Source of the DNA: Charina bottae
Lineage: Eukaryota; Chordata; Lepidosauria; Squamata; Charinaidae
Direction of reading: 5' to 3'
NCBI GenBank assembly: GCA_023362775.1
Contig: JALMGJ010000020.1
Location: 6,389,501-6,453,500 of the forward strand
Length of the DNA stretch: 64,000 nt
Made by a program: the position numbers and the translations under genes. The notes below the pieces were generated by a model. That model searched no databases. It worked only from the letters and a program-made list of their open reading frames with translations, and was not told where the DNA came from. Shown here piece by piece: positions 44,225 to 56,569 of the stretch. How positions within the stretch are numbered: the stretch's first letter is position 1; the number at the start of each line of letters is the position of its first letter.

Positions 44225-45310
44225 ACCAAATGTTGGAGCCTGCCATACCTATCAGAGAGAGAATTCCATAGCCTGGATACACCATCAAGAAGGTCCTAAC
44301 TGCACTCCCACCCATGGAACAGAAGGACTAGAGCTTCCCTCACTTGCAACTGAGTCTGCAGGGAGAAGGAGGCAGACATGAGATTGTCAGTAAGTTATGC
44401 AGTTTCAAGCCATAAAGGACTTTCTATATGTTAATAATAGAGGAGCGTGGTGGCTCAGTGGGTAAGACGCCAGGCTTGTCGATCGGAAGATCGCAAGTTC
44501 GGAGGTTCGAATCCCTAGCCCTGGGTGCGGAGTGAGCTCCCGCACTAGCTCCAGCTCTTGCCAACCTAGCAATTCGAAAGCATGCAAATGCAAGTAGATG
44601 AATAGGTACCACTTTGGTGGGTACGTAACAGCATTCCGCGCTCGTCATGCGGCCACATGACCATGGAAGTGTCTTCGGACAATGCTGGCTCTTCAGCTAA
44701 CAAACGGAGATGAGCACCGGCCCCTAGAGTCGGACACAACTGCACAAATGTGCAGGGGGAACCCTTACCTTTTTTTATATGTTAATAAAATCTTGACCCA
44801 CGGGTAGCCAATGAAGCTATAGAATCATGGTGATCGAAGAGAACTTTGGAGGCCCCTGGACAAGCCACGTTGCTGTATTCTGTAGGGACTGAAGTCTCTG
44901 GGTTTGCTTCAAGGAAAGCCCCACATAAAGTGAATTACAGTAATCCAAGCTGGAAATAACCAGAAATGTAAACCATAGTGAAGTCAGTGTCTAAGAGAAA
45001 AGAATGGACCTAATAGAGTTGCTTCAGTTGATGGAAGAGCTCCAAATCACTACATTCACCTGAGGTGGCATAAGAGGTGATTGGTCTAAGGTGACATCCA
45101 TATTTCAATCCTTGGACACAACACTCAGCCAGGTACACACCACCAATCTCCTGTGACCATTTCCCCAGACATGTCTCCTTGCCTAACACCAACAATTTGA
45201 TTTTATTAAGATTTAGCTTCAGGTGGCTCATGGTTAACCAGGTCCAAATACCATGCCAGGTTTCCCACGTGAGGTCTGGGACGGGGCCAAGAGAAATGTT
45301 ATTTTGTGAT
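44225..45310 (-). mobile_element. LINE relic split by a SINE
   Basis: Text such as GCCATAAAGGACTTT near 44410 and GAATTACAGTAATCCAAGCT near 44931-44951 matches the antisense pattern of the LINE ORF2 end at 30735-30970 (compare GGGCTTTAAAGG and TTGCAGTAGTCTATAT there). LNKIKLLVLG near 45205-45180 (minus) corresponds to the LNPGKTE segment. It is an old L2/CR1-clade copy. Confidence 0.6.
44438..44775 (+). mobile_element. tRNA-derived SINE, Sauria type
   Basis: Head GGTGGCTCAGTGGGTAAGAC, B box GGTTCGAATCC at 44503-44513, and tail CCTAGAGTCGGACACAACTG then AACCCTTACC. A perfect 13-bp duplication TATATGTTAATAA flanks it (44425-44437 and 44776-44788). It splits a LINE relic. Confidence 0.92.
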
Positions 45311-45545
45311 GGTGCCATCTCTCTAGAATAGTCTACCTCTTGAGATTCTTATGGTCCCCTCCATTAAGACATTCAGGGAGACAGTTAAGACATCTTTTTC
45401 AGAGAGCTTTTAATTAGTGTGGCCAGATGACTGACTTCAAAGACTTATAGTTTAATGGTTGAATTTTAATGTATCAGTTCTCATTGTTATAAACTACCAG
45501 GAGTCTAGTTGGAGTGACCTATAAGAATGGCAAACAAACAAACAA
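45311..45545 (+). mobile_element. LINE 3' end, sense strand
   Basis: AATAGTCTACCTCTTGAGAT, CATTCAGGGAGACAGTTAAG, then a 3' UTR ending GTTATAAACTACCAGGAGTC with AAAC/AAGC repeats after it. It resembles the L2-clade ORF2 end followed by its 3' UTR. Confidence 0.55.
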
Positions 45546-45738
45546 AGCAAGCAAGCAAGCCCAGCAGTATTTCTAATTGAGATTAAGATTTGAGAAATAA
45601 GGGAAATAATTGTTGAAAAGTAAGCAAAACCATCCTTTTGGCTCTCAAGAAACTTGTATTTCTTTCAAGATGATAGATAGGTTTATTCTTCTTATGAAAG
45701 GCTAGTATTTAAGCTAGTGTCTGAAAAAGGATTTAAAC

Positions 45739-46077
45739 AGAGGGGTGTGGTGGCTCAGCGGGTAAGACGCCAGGCTTGTTGATCGTAAGGTCACAAGTTC
45801 GGAGGTTCGAATCCCTAGCCCTGTGTGCGGAGTGACCTCCTGCACTAGCCCCAGCTCTTGCCAACCTAGCAATTCGAAAGCATGCAAATGCAAGTAGATG
45901 AAGAGGCACCACTTCGGTGGGTAGGTAACAGCGTTCCGCGCGCGTCCTGCCGGCCACATGACCGTGGAAGCGTCTTCGGACAGCGCTGGCTCTTCGGCTA
46001 ACAAACGGAGATGAGCACCGGCCCCTAGAGTCGGACACGACTGCACAAACGCGCGGGGGGAACCTTTACCTTTTTAC
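45739..46077 (+). mobile_element. tRNA-derived SINE, Sauria type
   Basis: Head GTGGCTCAGCGGGTAAGACG, B box GGTTCGAATCC, and tail CCTAGAGTCGGACACGACTG. A perfect 18-bp target duplication CTGAAAAAGGATTTAAAC flanks it (45721-45738 and 46078-46095). The long unmutated duplication marks a young insertion. Confidence 0.93.
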
Positions 46078-46584
46078 CTGAAAAAGGATTTAAACTGTAC
46101 TCTATCTTTTAAAACAAATCTCTAATCTCTATCACTGGAAATATGTCAGATACTGTCCATTAGCAAAATCACAGTTGTTATTGACTTCAAAGTTAAATTT
46201 GTTAATTTCATTCAGTAGAACCTTAGTCCTTCCATTGGACTGAGCTCTACATTTCTACAGTATAAAGCAACTGCAACAACTCTAAAGCTTTCTCCCTTGA
46301 GAAAGGCTGAGGTGCTACTTCAGAAGTCTGGAAGGAATAATTTGCATTCCTCTCGGATGATCGCCTAGAGATACTGATACTCCTTCGAGACAGAATTAGA
46401 AAACCTTGAGGGAGAGGGCAATGAGGCACAACTGCAAAGTCAGCCCTGGGCTATATGCAGCACAGCAGTTGGTGTCCTTCCCCTTGGCAAATGGGCACAG
46501 CTCCTTCACCCCCCACACTCCACGCTCCATGTTTCAACAGAGTTTGGGAACTCTTTCATACTGAATACACAAATGCTTTTGCTT

Positions 46585-46850
46585 TTTTTACTTACAACAC
46601 AAGCACATTAAAACAATAAGCATAAATAGCATCTAAAATATCAATACAAAATTACCAAATATAAATATAAAAATAAATACAAATATAATATCCAAGTGGC
46701 CTTACAAGATCTAATTCAGTGAGGAGAGCTCTAAGGTGCCAGCCACCCCCAAGAATAATTACTCCCCTTCCCTCCCCAGGCGAGACAGCAGAGCCACGTC
46801 TTCAGGTTCTTCCAGAAGGTCAGGAGTGATAGGGCCTGTCTCACCATTTA
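46585..46850 (-). mobile_element. CR1/L2-type LINE 3' end
   Basis: An A-rich segment, then GTGCCAGCCACCCCCAAGA, CTTCCCTCCCCAGGCGAGAC, AGCAGAGCCACGTCTTCAGG and TCAGGAGTGATAGGGCCTG. This matches the order at 30180-30300. Confidence 0.65.
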
Positions 46851-46999
46851 AACATCTCTTTACTCATTTAGAGTAAAAAAATATTGAGATGATCTTCAGC
46901 CACAAGAACTTTCAATACTAAATGAAGTAAAACTGAACTGTTCACTGAAAGCACTAATAATGAAGTAAAAGCTTAAAAATTTTTATCAAGTAATGTGAA

Positions 47000-47212
47000 G
47001 GCAAGAGTATTGGAGAAGACCCTGATGTTTGGGGAAAATGAAGGCATTTAAAAAAGAGGCCAATGGAGGACAAGGTGGCTATTTCCACTGATGACACAAG
47101 TGTGAGTCTGCAAGAACTCAAAGACGCAGTTACTGACGGACAAGCCTGGCAAAATGATGTACATCAGATCATGAAGAGAGTCAGCAGCTAAATCCAATAC
47201 TATCCCTTCTCA
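47000..47212 (+). mobile_element. BovB/RTE LINE C-terminal end
   Basis: LEKTLMFGENEG near 47012-47045 (with a stop after), and SLQELKDAVTDGQAWQNDVH near 47103-47165 followed by a stop at about 47190. These match the last 60 residues of BovB-type ORF2. Confidence 0.7.
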
Positions 47213-47658
47213 ATGCAGTGTTTGCTTTGAGGGAAACAGGGAAAGCTTCTCCATCCATTTCTGGTGCAATTGCTGCAGTGTAATTATTTGCAGCATGCCA
47301 GAGAAATAGATAGGAATGTTGAACTGCTATAGGCAGGTTAAACACATCTGCATCTTAGCAGGCCAATGGAAATTGGTTTCAAATTATCCTCGTCTGCTTA
47401 AGAATTCAGGCTTTGTCCACATCCAGAACGTTGTCAGTCACAGATTACCAGGATATTGTAAAACCAGGTTATTACAAGAAAAAGCAATTAATCATAATTA
47501 AGCAAACCCTGGCTTAATTTAATAGGTGACCCTAGCCACTGAGTTTCTGTTTGTTGTATCTAATAAAAATACAAAAGGCTTGCAAAGTGAGTTTCCGACT
47601 GTCAAAAGTAAATAAAACCAATCTCTTCGGGGGATATGATCATGAATTCAGTTAAAAA

Positions 47659-47665
47659 AAGATGA

Positions 47666-47696
<31 letters not shown>

Positions 47697-47712
47697 TGTG
47701 GTGGTGGTGATA
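47659..47712. repeat. (GAT)n(GGT)n trinucleotide repeat
   Basis: Imperfect GAT units, then GGT/GTT units. Confidence 0.85.
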
Positions 47713-48055
47713 TCGATGATATCAGCAACTAACAATGCATGTTTTGTAGCAGTCCTGAGTGTGTGTTGATACACTGCTAGGATGTGGGCAGCAGGCTAAA
47801 CGTCCCTAGATTTCAAATCCTAGCTTGCATCAAACAGTATGAGGTTGATTGAGGTAAAAATGGGCTTTGATTGTACTTGCAGCATGTTGGTCAAAATGGG
47901 TCAAAGCTGACCCATACTGTCCTCACTGTTTTGCCCTTGCTTTAAAGTTGCAATGACCCTGAACTGATATGTAGTTAATAACAGGGATTTAGGATGAAAT
48001 GAGAAACAGGTCACTGAGTGTAGTGGTACCATATCTGAGCTGCAAAACTCTAGAT

Positions 48056-48150
48056 CAGTGTTTTTCAAACCTGGCAACCAGCATGCTGGCTGGGGGATTC
48101 TGGGAGTTGAAGTCCACACATTTTAAAGTTGCCAAGTTTGAAAAACACTG
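48056..48150. mobile_element. hAT-type palindromic MITE, family B, copy 4
   Basis: 95 bp from CAGTGTTTTTCAAACC to TTTGAAAAACACTG, flanked by a perfect duplication CTCTAGAT (48048-48055 and 48151-48158). The left arm is shortened compared with the 24756 copy. Confidence 0.9.
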
Positions 48151-48286
48151 CTCTAGATGATCACTAGATGACAGCTAAGGGAGATTACAGACTGACAGCT
48201 GAACATAGCCATTCGGAGTAGAAAGACAGAGACAGTTTTGACTAGATTCATGGATCCTTCATTGCCACTGTTAACTTAATGGTGCC

Positions 48287-48358
48287 AACTTAATGATCGA
48301 TTATTCCACAAATTATGATTAAATAATCATAGTTTGTGGAATAATCCACCATTAAGTT
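48287..48358. repeat. Inverted repeat, 34-bp arms
   Basis: Arms 48287-48320 and 48325-48358 match at 31 of 34 positions around the 4-base loop AAAT. Arm core GATTATTCCACAAA. It may be a small MITE, but no target duplication was found. Confidence 0.75.
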
Positions 48359-48721
48359 CACAAATCATGCTATGTCATCCAATTTAGCACTCCAGAACCT
48401 GCCGCTCACTGATCTCTCAGACAACCAGCCAGTTTCATTACTCATTCATATGAGAGATCTCTATTCCTGCAATCTTTGGAATGAGCTGTCAGGAGTCAGC
48501 TGATGACTGCAAAGATTGCAGTAAGATTTTACTCACTCTGTGTGTATGTAGACAACTCCAGTTTTGTCATTTACAATGTTGTTTCACTTTCCTCATTCCT
48601 TAAAATGTTTTACACAGGCCCTTGGGAAGGGGAAAGTATGCTGGGATGGAGGTGTTTACTAAGGAGAATTTAGTGATTTGAATGGAAGATGTTTTAATAT
48701 TATTTAAATCTTGAATGAGTT

Positions 48722-49015
48722 GTGATTGATTGATTGATTTAATGATTGATTATGTGCCATCAAGTTGGTGCTGACTCTTAGCAACCACATAGATAGACTT
48801 TCCGTCCCTCACCTGGCCTTTCAGCTCTTCCAACGGCGCATCCTTTGCCCCTGTAACTGAGTCCATCCCCCTTGCTGCTGGTCGTCCTCTTCTTCTCCTC
48901 CCTTCCACCTTTCCCAGCATTAGAGCCTTCTCCAGAGAGCTGGGTCTTCTCATAACGTGTCTGAAGTAGGATAATTTGAGCCTGGGATGAGTTCTATGTT
49001 GAATGTATTCCAACC
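48722..49015 (-). mobile_element. BovB/RTE LINE 3' end
   Basis: On the minus strand the end of a BovB-type ORF2 is readable: LSYFRHVMRR, LEKALMLGKVEGRRRRGRP and APLEELKG. The tail is at the left with GATT repeats (48725-48740). Confidence 0.85.
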
Positions 49016-50089
49016 TATAATATACAAGGATATACTTTTTTTATACCTTTACATTTTTAATACCTTTACCTTTATTCATGTAAGTGTAATACTGGGGCTG
49101 TAAAATCTGTCTAAATGATTTTCAGCATAAGGTGTAAAATGAACATCTGGGTGGCTATGGATTTCAGAAATATGCTGGATCTAGCAGTTTATTCACTGAA
49201 AATGGGATTCAGGTTCCCTTTCTGAATAAAATAGAGGCGATTAATCAAAGCTTAAAGACTTGTCTGCTCAGGAAAAGAAGAGGAAATGTCTCTGTGAAAC
49301 TGGAAATGAGAAAAGATAAATAGGAGGTGGAAGACTGGCAGTTAAATTAGAGATAATAAACACGAAGGCTGCTCTTGATTGAGAGCTAGTTTGCTTTACA
49401 GATAAGGAAAAATGTTTCCAGTCCCTTTTGGAATAACATATAAGATAGCCTATCTGCTGCCTTTATAAATTGGACTTGGTTATGTCAGCCAATAGTACCT
49501 GACACTGGATAAAAAGGAAGAGCTTTTGGCTTTTAGATCAAGCTTTACTGTCAAGCCTGTGCTCAATATGTGAAGAATAAGAACAGATGGAAGAAACATG
49601 GACTGGTGAAGGAAAGACACTGTGGCTAAACCAAAACAGACTTTCCTTATACGTCTACTTTTATTTTTAAACACCCCCTCTAACTCTTTGCTGGATCAAC
49701 ACTTTCTTCTTGCAAAGGAAAAAAATAGGGGAGGAGTACAGGAGGGAGGGAGGGCATGATGTGGAGAAAAGTGGGGGAGGGAGAGGGCGAAGGAGGATAG
49801 AAACCCGTGATCATTTCCCAACCCTTAAAGTCAAAATTCCATCTGGAAACTCAATCCCACTCACAACGACATAGCAACATGAAAAACACGTTTAACAGCA
49901 GCAAAACACTCATTCATTCCGCCACAAAAAAGGTGTCAATCAATCTTGAATCTGAATGTCACAGGGAGACCTGAGACTGGCTTTGTCATATTCCCCCTCC
50001 TTTTCATCCACTGCAAAAATGCACAGGAGTTTTTTTCCTTTTTAAAGGGCACCGAAGTTCCCTTGAATCTCACGAAGCTCTGACCCCCT
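49016..50089. other. Upstream of MYL1, no transposon recognised
   Basis: No coding exon or clear repeat. The absence of recognisable transposons within about 1 kb of the MYL1 start stands out against the rest of the intergenic region and fits a constrained promoter-proximal area. This is an inference. Confidence 0.4.
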
Positions 50090-50347
50090 TATATTCCATT
50101 TATAGCCTGTCTCGGAATGACATCCCCCTTGACTAGCAAGCTGTCCAATCCAGCTGCAAGTGTCAAGATTGTATTAGGCACTAAGTGAAATATATATATA
50201 TATATGCCCTTATGGTGCTTAAGCCGCCGGGTCTACCTCCAAGTCATTGGGCTGTAGTCATCCTGACCACTCACTCTCCTCACCCAGGAATCTCTTCCAG
50301 GCTTTTGGGGTGGGACCTTTTTAATTTTAAAAAGAAAAGGAAATAAA
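50090..50347 (+). promoter_or_regulatory. MYL1: Candidate MYL1 (MLC1f) promoter and 5' UTR
   Basis: CCATTTATAG at 50096-50105 resembles the CArG-like MLC box of skeletal myosin light chain promoters. CAGCTG at 50151-50156 is a MyoD-type E box. A TATA repeat at 50190-50205 could place transcription near 50230, giving a 5' UTR of about 115 bases. The ATG context is AATAAAATGGC. Motif roles are from known muscle promoters; function here is inferred. Confidence 0.5.
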
Positions 50348-50491
50348 ATGGCACCAAAGAAAGAGGTCAAGAAACCAGCTGCCCCTGCAGCTGCTCCTGC
50401 TCCTGCTGCTGCACCAGCCCCAGCCCCAGCCCCAGCCCCGGCAGCCCCACCGAAGCCTAAAGAACCAGCAATTGATCTCTCCAGCATCAAG
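50348..50491 (+). CDS. MYL1: MYL1 exon 1, long isoform MLC1f
   Basis: Essential light chain of fast skeletal myosin, bound to the lever arm of the heavy chain. This exon encodes the N-terminal extension unique to the long isoform: 48 residues, starting [10 protein letters not shown], followed by an Ala-Pro repeat rod and ending [11 protein letters not shown]. It stops in phase 0 at a GTAAAC donor. The APKK tip contacts actin in the known protein, and the Ala-Pro rod spans the gap. The human exon encodes about 44 residues, so the rod is slightly longer here. The frame continues past the donor to 50602, but that part is intron. No EF-hand exon or MLC3f first exon is in the window. Confidence 0.93.
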
Positions 50492-51029
50492 GTAAACAGA
50501 TCGACCTGGGTGGTCACTGGAAAGCTCTCTCCAGCTAGCAAAGAGGCTGGCGGCCTTAATTCAGAGCCAGAAGACTCTCCCTTATTGCCTGCCGACAATT
50601 AGCTTTCAAGCTAATTGGGAAAACAATCCCACCCCTCCCTCTCTCTTGCAGGCACACACACCGCTAAAATATTCAAAGCTTAGATTTGTTTTGTTTTGGA
50701 AGCTACAACAAAATACCATATTCCAGTAGCTTACCTAAGGGTGTAGAAAATTTACCTTAGTAGCCAAGTATGGTATTTTTTTTCTTTTTACAAATAGTGG
50801 TATCTAAACTATTTCAATTCGGCCTGTGATTTATTGTTTTCTCAGTTAAGTGTTAATGTGCCTATGCTGTGGGATAAAGCCCAAACGTTACCAAGAAAAT
50901 TCACAGGTTTTTTTTAATTAATAAAGTTAAATCTATTGAATAATGAATATTCATTATTCATAAAATTCACCCTGAACTCATTTTATATACAATAATGAGC
51001 AGCTTATAATTCATTATTTCCAGTTATAT

Positions 51030-51105
51030 ACTTATCTCCACCGATTGGGGGAGATGGGCGGTGATATAAATTTAAATAATAAGTAAAATAAATAAATTAA
51101 TTGAT
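51030..51105 (+). mobile_element. LINE 3' terminal fragment
   Basis: CCACCGATTGGGGGAGATGG then GCGGTGATATAAATTTAAAT and AAT repeats. This is the sense-strand 3' end of a CR1/L2-type LINE. Confidence 0.5.
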
Positions 51106-52610
<1,505 letters not shown>

Positions 52611-53359
52611 AACGAGGAGGAGTGGTGCTGAGGCAGGAAGAAAATTACTTGCCTAAAGCCATCTATTTCCCAAGCAAAAATCCATATAACCCAAATGGGA
52701 TTTGGAAATCCAAATGTCCAATCCCATTTACAAAGCAAAAAGCCTATATAAACTATGACCACTCTTCTTAAACAGTCAGGCTTAAATATCTAAATAGATA
52801 ATCAGCTTCCAACAAAATTAGATGTGAAAAAATGGAATATCCTTAGTTTTCATTTACAGATAACATAATTCATACTGTATTTCTTTGGATGGTCCCTAGG
52901 ATATCCTGTTCATGTACCACAGTCCAATGTATTTCTCCATATATTTTTTACTTACTGTATATAGCTCATATCCTATCCTCACAATACTTCTATGAGTTAG
53001 CTGAGTACTCTTATCCTTGAAACTGAAGCTTGAATCTATTCACTGGGCCAAGGTCACCTCCTGAGATGACTGCAATTCCAAGGATTAAATCTGAGGATTA
53101 TTTCCAAATACAAGAACCATCTCAAATGAATAACATGCTTGTCACCTTCATCACTTACACTTCTCAGAGTATTACTACAAGTAAGGGGTCTGGCTGAGGT
53201 TAAGTCGGATGAGAATTCTAGAGACCTTTCCATTCAGACTAAAGTGACCATCTCAGTCTCATGGATCCTAGTTTTGAAGGCTGGGAATACAGCTTTTCCC
53301 AGAGGCTCACGCTTGATAGGACGGATCTAGCTGAACCTCTACACTATTTTACTACGTTC

Positions 53360-53990
53360 TTGCAGCTTTTCTTTAGGTAAGTTATCCTCATGTTAATTAG
53401 TCATTATATTTCATTTAAATATAAGGAAAAACTTCCCAATGTTAAGATCTGCACAACAACGGAATAGTCTACTTACAGAACTTATAGTTCTGCATCTTTG
53501 GAGGTTTTCAGCAAAAGACTTGGCAGTTATCTCTTGAGGATGATTTAGTTGGTTTTCCTGCACACTTTTTTTTTGTTTATTTTCTATCCCGCCTTTCTTA
53601 TTTTTATAAATAACTCAAGGTGGGGAACATACATAATACTCCTTCCTCCTCCTCTTTTCCCCACAACAATAACAACCCTGTGAGGTGAGTTGGGCTGAGA
53701 AAGAGGGACAGGCCCAAGGTCACCAAGCCGGCTTTCCTGCCTAACGCAGGACTAGAACTCTCAGTCTCCTGGTTTGCTATTGGCTCCTTCCTAGGGCTGA
53801 GAGAGTGAGTGACTGGCCCAAGGTCACCCTGCCAGCTTTCATGCCTAAGGCGGGACTAGAACTCTGACTCCTGGTTACTAGCCCATTGCCTTAACCACTA
53901 GACCAAACTGGCTCTGCTGAGGGTTGGACGAGATGCTCCTCCTGGTCCCTGCCAACTCTACAGCTCAATGATTCTATAAACCTCAAATAA
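53360..53990 (+). mobile_element. CR1 LINE 3' end, split by a SINE
   Basis: AACAACGGAATAGTCTACTT and CTTTGGAGGTTTTCAGCAAA correspond to the last coding residues of CR1. After the SINE (53568-53915) the sequence continues GAGGGTTGGACGAGATGCTC, CCTGGTCCCTGCCAACTCTA and ATGATTCTATAAAC. The ATTCTATA end resembles the CR1 3' terminal octamer. Confidence 0.75.
53568..53915 (-). mobile_element. Dimeric tRNA-derived SINE, copy 2
   Basis: The architecture is the same as at 39422: tail with CCCGCCTTTCTTATTTTTA, second unit, junction TGGTTTGCTATTGG at 53770-53783, then first unit ending AGACCAAACTGGCTC. It is inserted in a CR1 relic. Confidence 0.82.
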
Positions 53991-54417
53991 GCAGTTAATG
54001 TTCTTTCACTAGAAATTATAATTATTAATTTCTAAAACATTCAACTTTTTCTTAGAAAAGCGATGAGCCAAATTAAGTTAGTTTCAGCTCACTTTTTAAA
54101 AAGAGGTCACACAGTATGAAGGTAACAAACAGACACCATATAAAGAAAGTGTTTCAAGATATCTAAACTTATTTGAATATTTTATATAAAATATTGGTAG
54201 AGTTTTTTTATAATACTTACTACCTTCTTATCCTTTGGTTTCATTTCCATCAACACAGGCATTTTGTCACTTGCATGCTTTTTCTGAATGGTGCTGCTTT
54301 TTAGCACCACCTGTTGGACAATAAAATTGAGGGTCATTTCATATTACACATTTTCCTGATCTTAAACCTCAGGGATGTTTAATTGTATGCCTGCGGAGAC
54401 ACTCTCAAGGGTACACC

Positions 54418-54470
54418 GCGGTGGTGGTGGTGGTGGTGGTGGTGGTAGTGGTGGTGGTGGTGGTGGTGGA
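54418..54470. repeat. (GGT)n trinucleotide repeat
   Basis: About 17 GGT units with one AGT interruption. Confidence 0.95.
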
Positions 54471-55285
54471 TTCATCTGAAAATGCAGCAGAGCTGAAATG
54501 CAACTCAGTCCAGTATCTTTCCTTGCTATTTGTCAAACAGGACAGAAACCACTTCTGTTTAAAAGGCCCAGATAAGAACTAGGGCTACCAGATCTGGGCT
54601 GCCAAAATTCAGATGGCAGGAGAGAGATACAGAACACTAACCCTTTGCTGTCAACGAGTGGTCACCAGGAGTTCTCTGAGCAGGAATCTTGACTCTCTGT
54701 TTATTGCTTAGGGCATAGGAGAGCAGTGAAAATGTCCTCCATGTGCAGGAGCAACCTACTTATTTATCTGTTTTATTTTAAAGACGTATATCGTCTTTAC
54801 ATGATAGAGCTTCCTTTAACTGACATCAGATGAGAATATGAAAACTATCAGAAAAAGGCAAGCATAATGTTAGGGATTTGGATTTCATGTTAGGGTGAGG
54901 AAAGTACCAGTTACTGGAATGCTATGAGGGCAGTGAATATTGACCTTGAAATGTAGATACGAGCCTTGCTTGGGTTAATTTGGAGGAGTTAAATCTAGAA
55001 CCTTCTGCATGCAAGACACAGGTTCCATCCAGAGAATAGCCTTTCTTTTCATCTTAGAAACCTTGGGGCTATTCTGCAGAAGGTAGCAGTAGAGTTTGTG
55101 GGGAATGGCTTTGGCAGTGGGGCTGGGAGAAAAGGCTACACTTGCTCAGAATCTAGCTCCCTTACCTCTCACTTTAATCATCAGCTAACATAATACAGTA
55201 TTTGCATTGCTTGGATGTTATATACCACTAATGCCCTTGAAAATATATATTCCTGGATCCTCAGTCTTTGTCTATAATTGCTCAT
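54471..55285. other. MYL1 intron, unassigned
   Basis: No exon or clear repeat seen. Confidence 0.4.
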
Positions 55286-55286
55286 G

Positions 55287-55317
<31 letters not shown>

Positions 55318-55333
55318 CATCATCATCATCATC
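55286..55333. repeat. (GAT)n/(ATC)n self-complementary repeat
   Basis: GAT units run directly into ATC units, giving a palindrome able to form a hairpin. Confidence 0.9.
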
Positions 55334-55984
55334 TGTTAGAGTATAGAACAGGTCTACTGTTTCCTTTAGTTCTGATCATCTAGCAACAGACCTACCAAGT
55401 TAAAAAGGAATTGAGAATCCAGTATACTACCCCTCTTTTTTTCCCCCCAATGGGTGAACCTGGGTTTTAGACAATATATTTTGACCAGCTTTATCAAGGA
55501 AACTATTTAAATCCTAAAACAATATTTGATATCAATCATGGATTAGGTCAGGGTTTCTCAAACTGGGAAGGTTCACAAGCAACTTAGAAGTGGGGTAAGA
55601 ATTTTTCATGTGCTTCACACATTGGGTTTTTTAGCACAATGAAATGGCTCAAATCCCTAATTTCTGCAACAAGTGACACCTATCGATTGCGGGACAAACT
55701 GTAATTGGATATTGGCGATCCGCTGACACAGATCACCAAGAGTTGGGCTCAGCTTTTCCTGGAAACACTTGAGTGCCTCTGGCAACTCTGCCAGGAATGC
55801 TGTCTGTGTAGTAATATATCCATATTCTCTGGAGAGTTGGTAAAAGTATATATGTTAATGAAGCTCAGTGCTTTTATTCTTTTTATTTTATAATAAATTC
55901 TATCATTGTTTTATTTAATATATAGTTTCAAATTTAATTCTTACAATCTAGAGGTACCTTAGCCCTTGCCCAACCCTAATACCA

Positions 55985-56265
55985 GTGAAATAATCATTTG
56001 GGGTGGGGGGAGAGGTGTCACAGAACTGCAACATTAGAAGCACGAGTACAGGGCGAAAGGGAGAAAAGAGCTAAAAGGAAGGCACGTCAGGCAAACCCTC
56101 ATCATGACCGTCTCCCACCTGGAAACCTATGCCCTCATTGTGGGAAGTTGTGCGGATCCAGAATTGGCCTTTATAGCCACTTACGGATCCACTGTTAAAA
56201 TTTTACCTTTGGAAGACAATCTTACTCGGCTACGAGTGATCGCCAATGAATGAATAAGTGACAAT
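55985..56265 (+). pseudogene. Retroelement C-terminal zinc-finger end
   Basis: A frame ending in a stop at 56196-56198 encodes a basic stretch (EREKRAKRKARQ) and then CPHCGKLCGSRIGLYSHLRIH, a C2H2-like finger. Its C..C.K.C.SRIGL.SH style is seen at the C-terminus of some non-LTR retrotransposon proteins. It is followed by GAAGACAATCTTACTCGGCT and a repeated AATGAATGAATAAG end. The recognition is by style only; the element family is not certain. Confidence 0.5.
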
Positions 56266-56291
56266 AAACAAATCCCTGCTTAATATAGATT

Positions 56292-56532
56292 AAATGAGAG
56301 CCAGTTTGGTGCAGCGGTTAAAGCACCGGGCTAGGAACTGGGAGACTGAGAGTTCTAGTCCCACCTTAGGCACGAACCCAGCTGGGTGACCTTGGGCCAG
56401 TCACTCTCTCTCAGCCCTGGGAAGGAGGCAATGGCAAACCACTTCCGAAAAACCTTTCCAAGAAAACTGCAGGGACTCATCCAGGCAGTCGCCAGGAGTC
56501 AACTGACTTGAAGGCACAAAAAAAAAAATTAA
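56292..56532 (+). mobile_element. tRNA-derived SINE with BovB-type tail
   Basis: Head GAGCCAGTTTGGTGCAGCGG and GGTGACCTTGGGCCAGTCAC, then CCTGGGAAGGAGGCAATGGC, AAACCACTTCC and GTCAACTGACTTGAAGGCAC, ending in an A-run. The CACTTCC...GACTTGAAGG tail resembles BovB-related 3' ends. It is the likely parent of the first unit in the dimeric SINEs. Confidence 0.8.
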
Positions 56533-56569
56533 AAAGAGATATCCCTGGTCAGCCAAAAGGCAGATCAAG

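Noticed and set aside
44455..44520. tRNA-like sequence with A and B boxes
   Set aside because: It is the head of a SINE repeated at 13.1, 40.7 and 45.7 kb, with target duplications; not a tRNA gene.
54665..54700. GAG TTC TCT GAG CAG resembling the MYL1 EFSKEQ exon
   Set aside because: A stop follows after a few codons and no donor in the right phase is present; chance similarity.
55548..55980. Possible further hAT element starting CAGGGTTTCTCAAACT
   Set aside because: The left end looks plausible but no matching right terminal repeat or target duplication was found.
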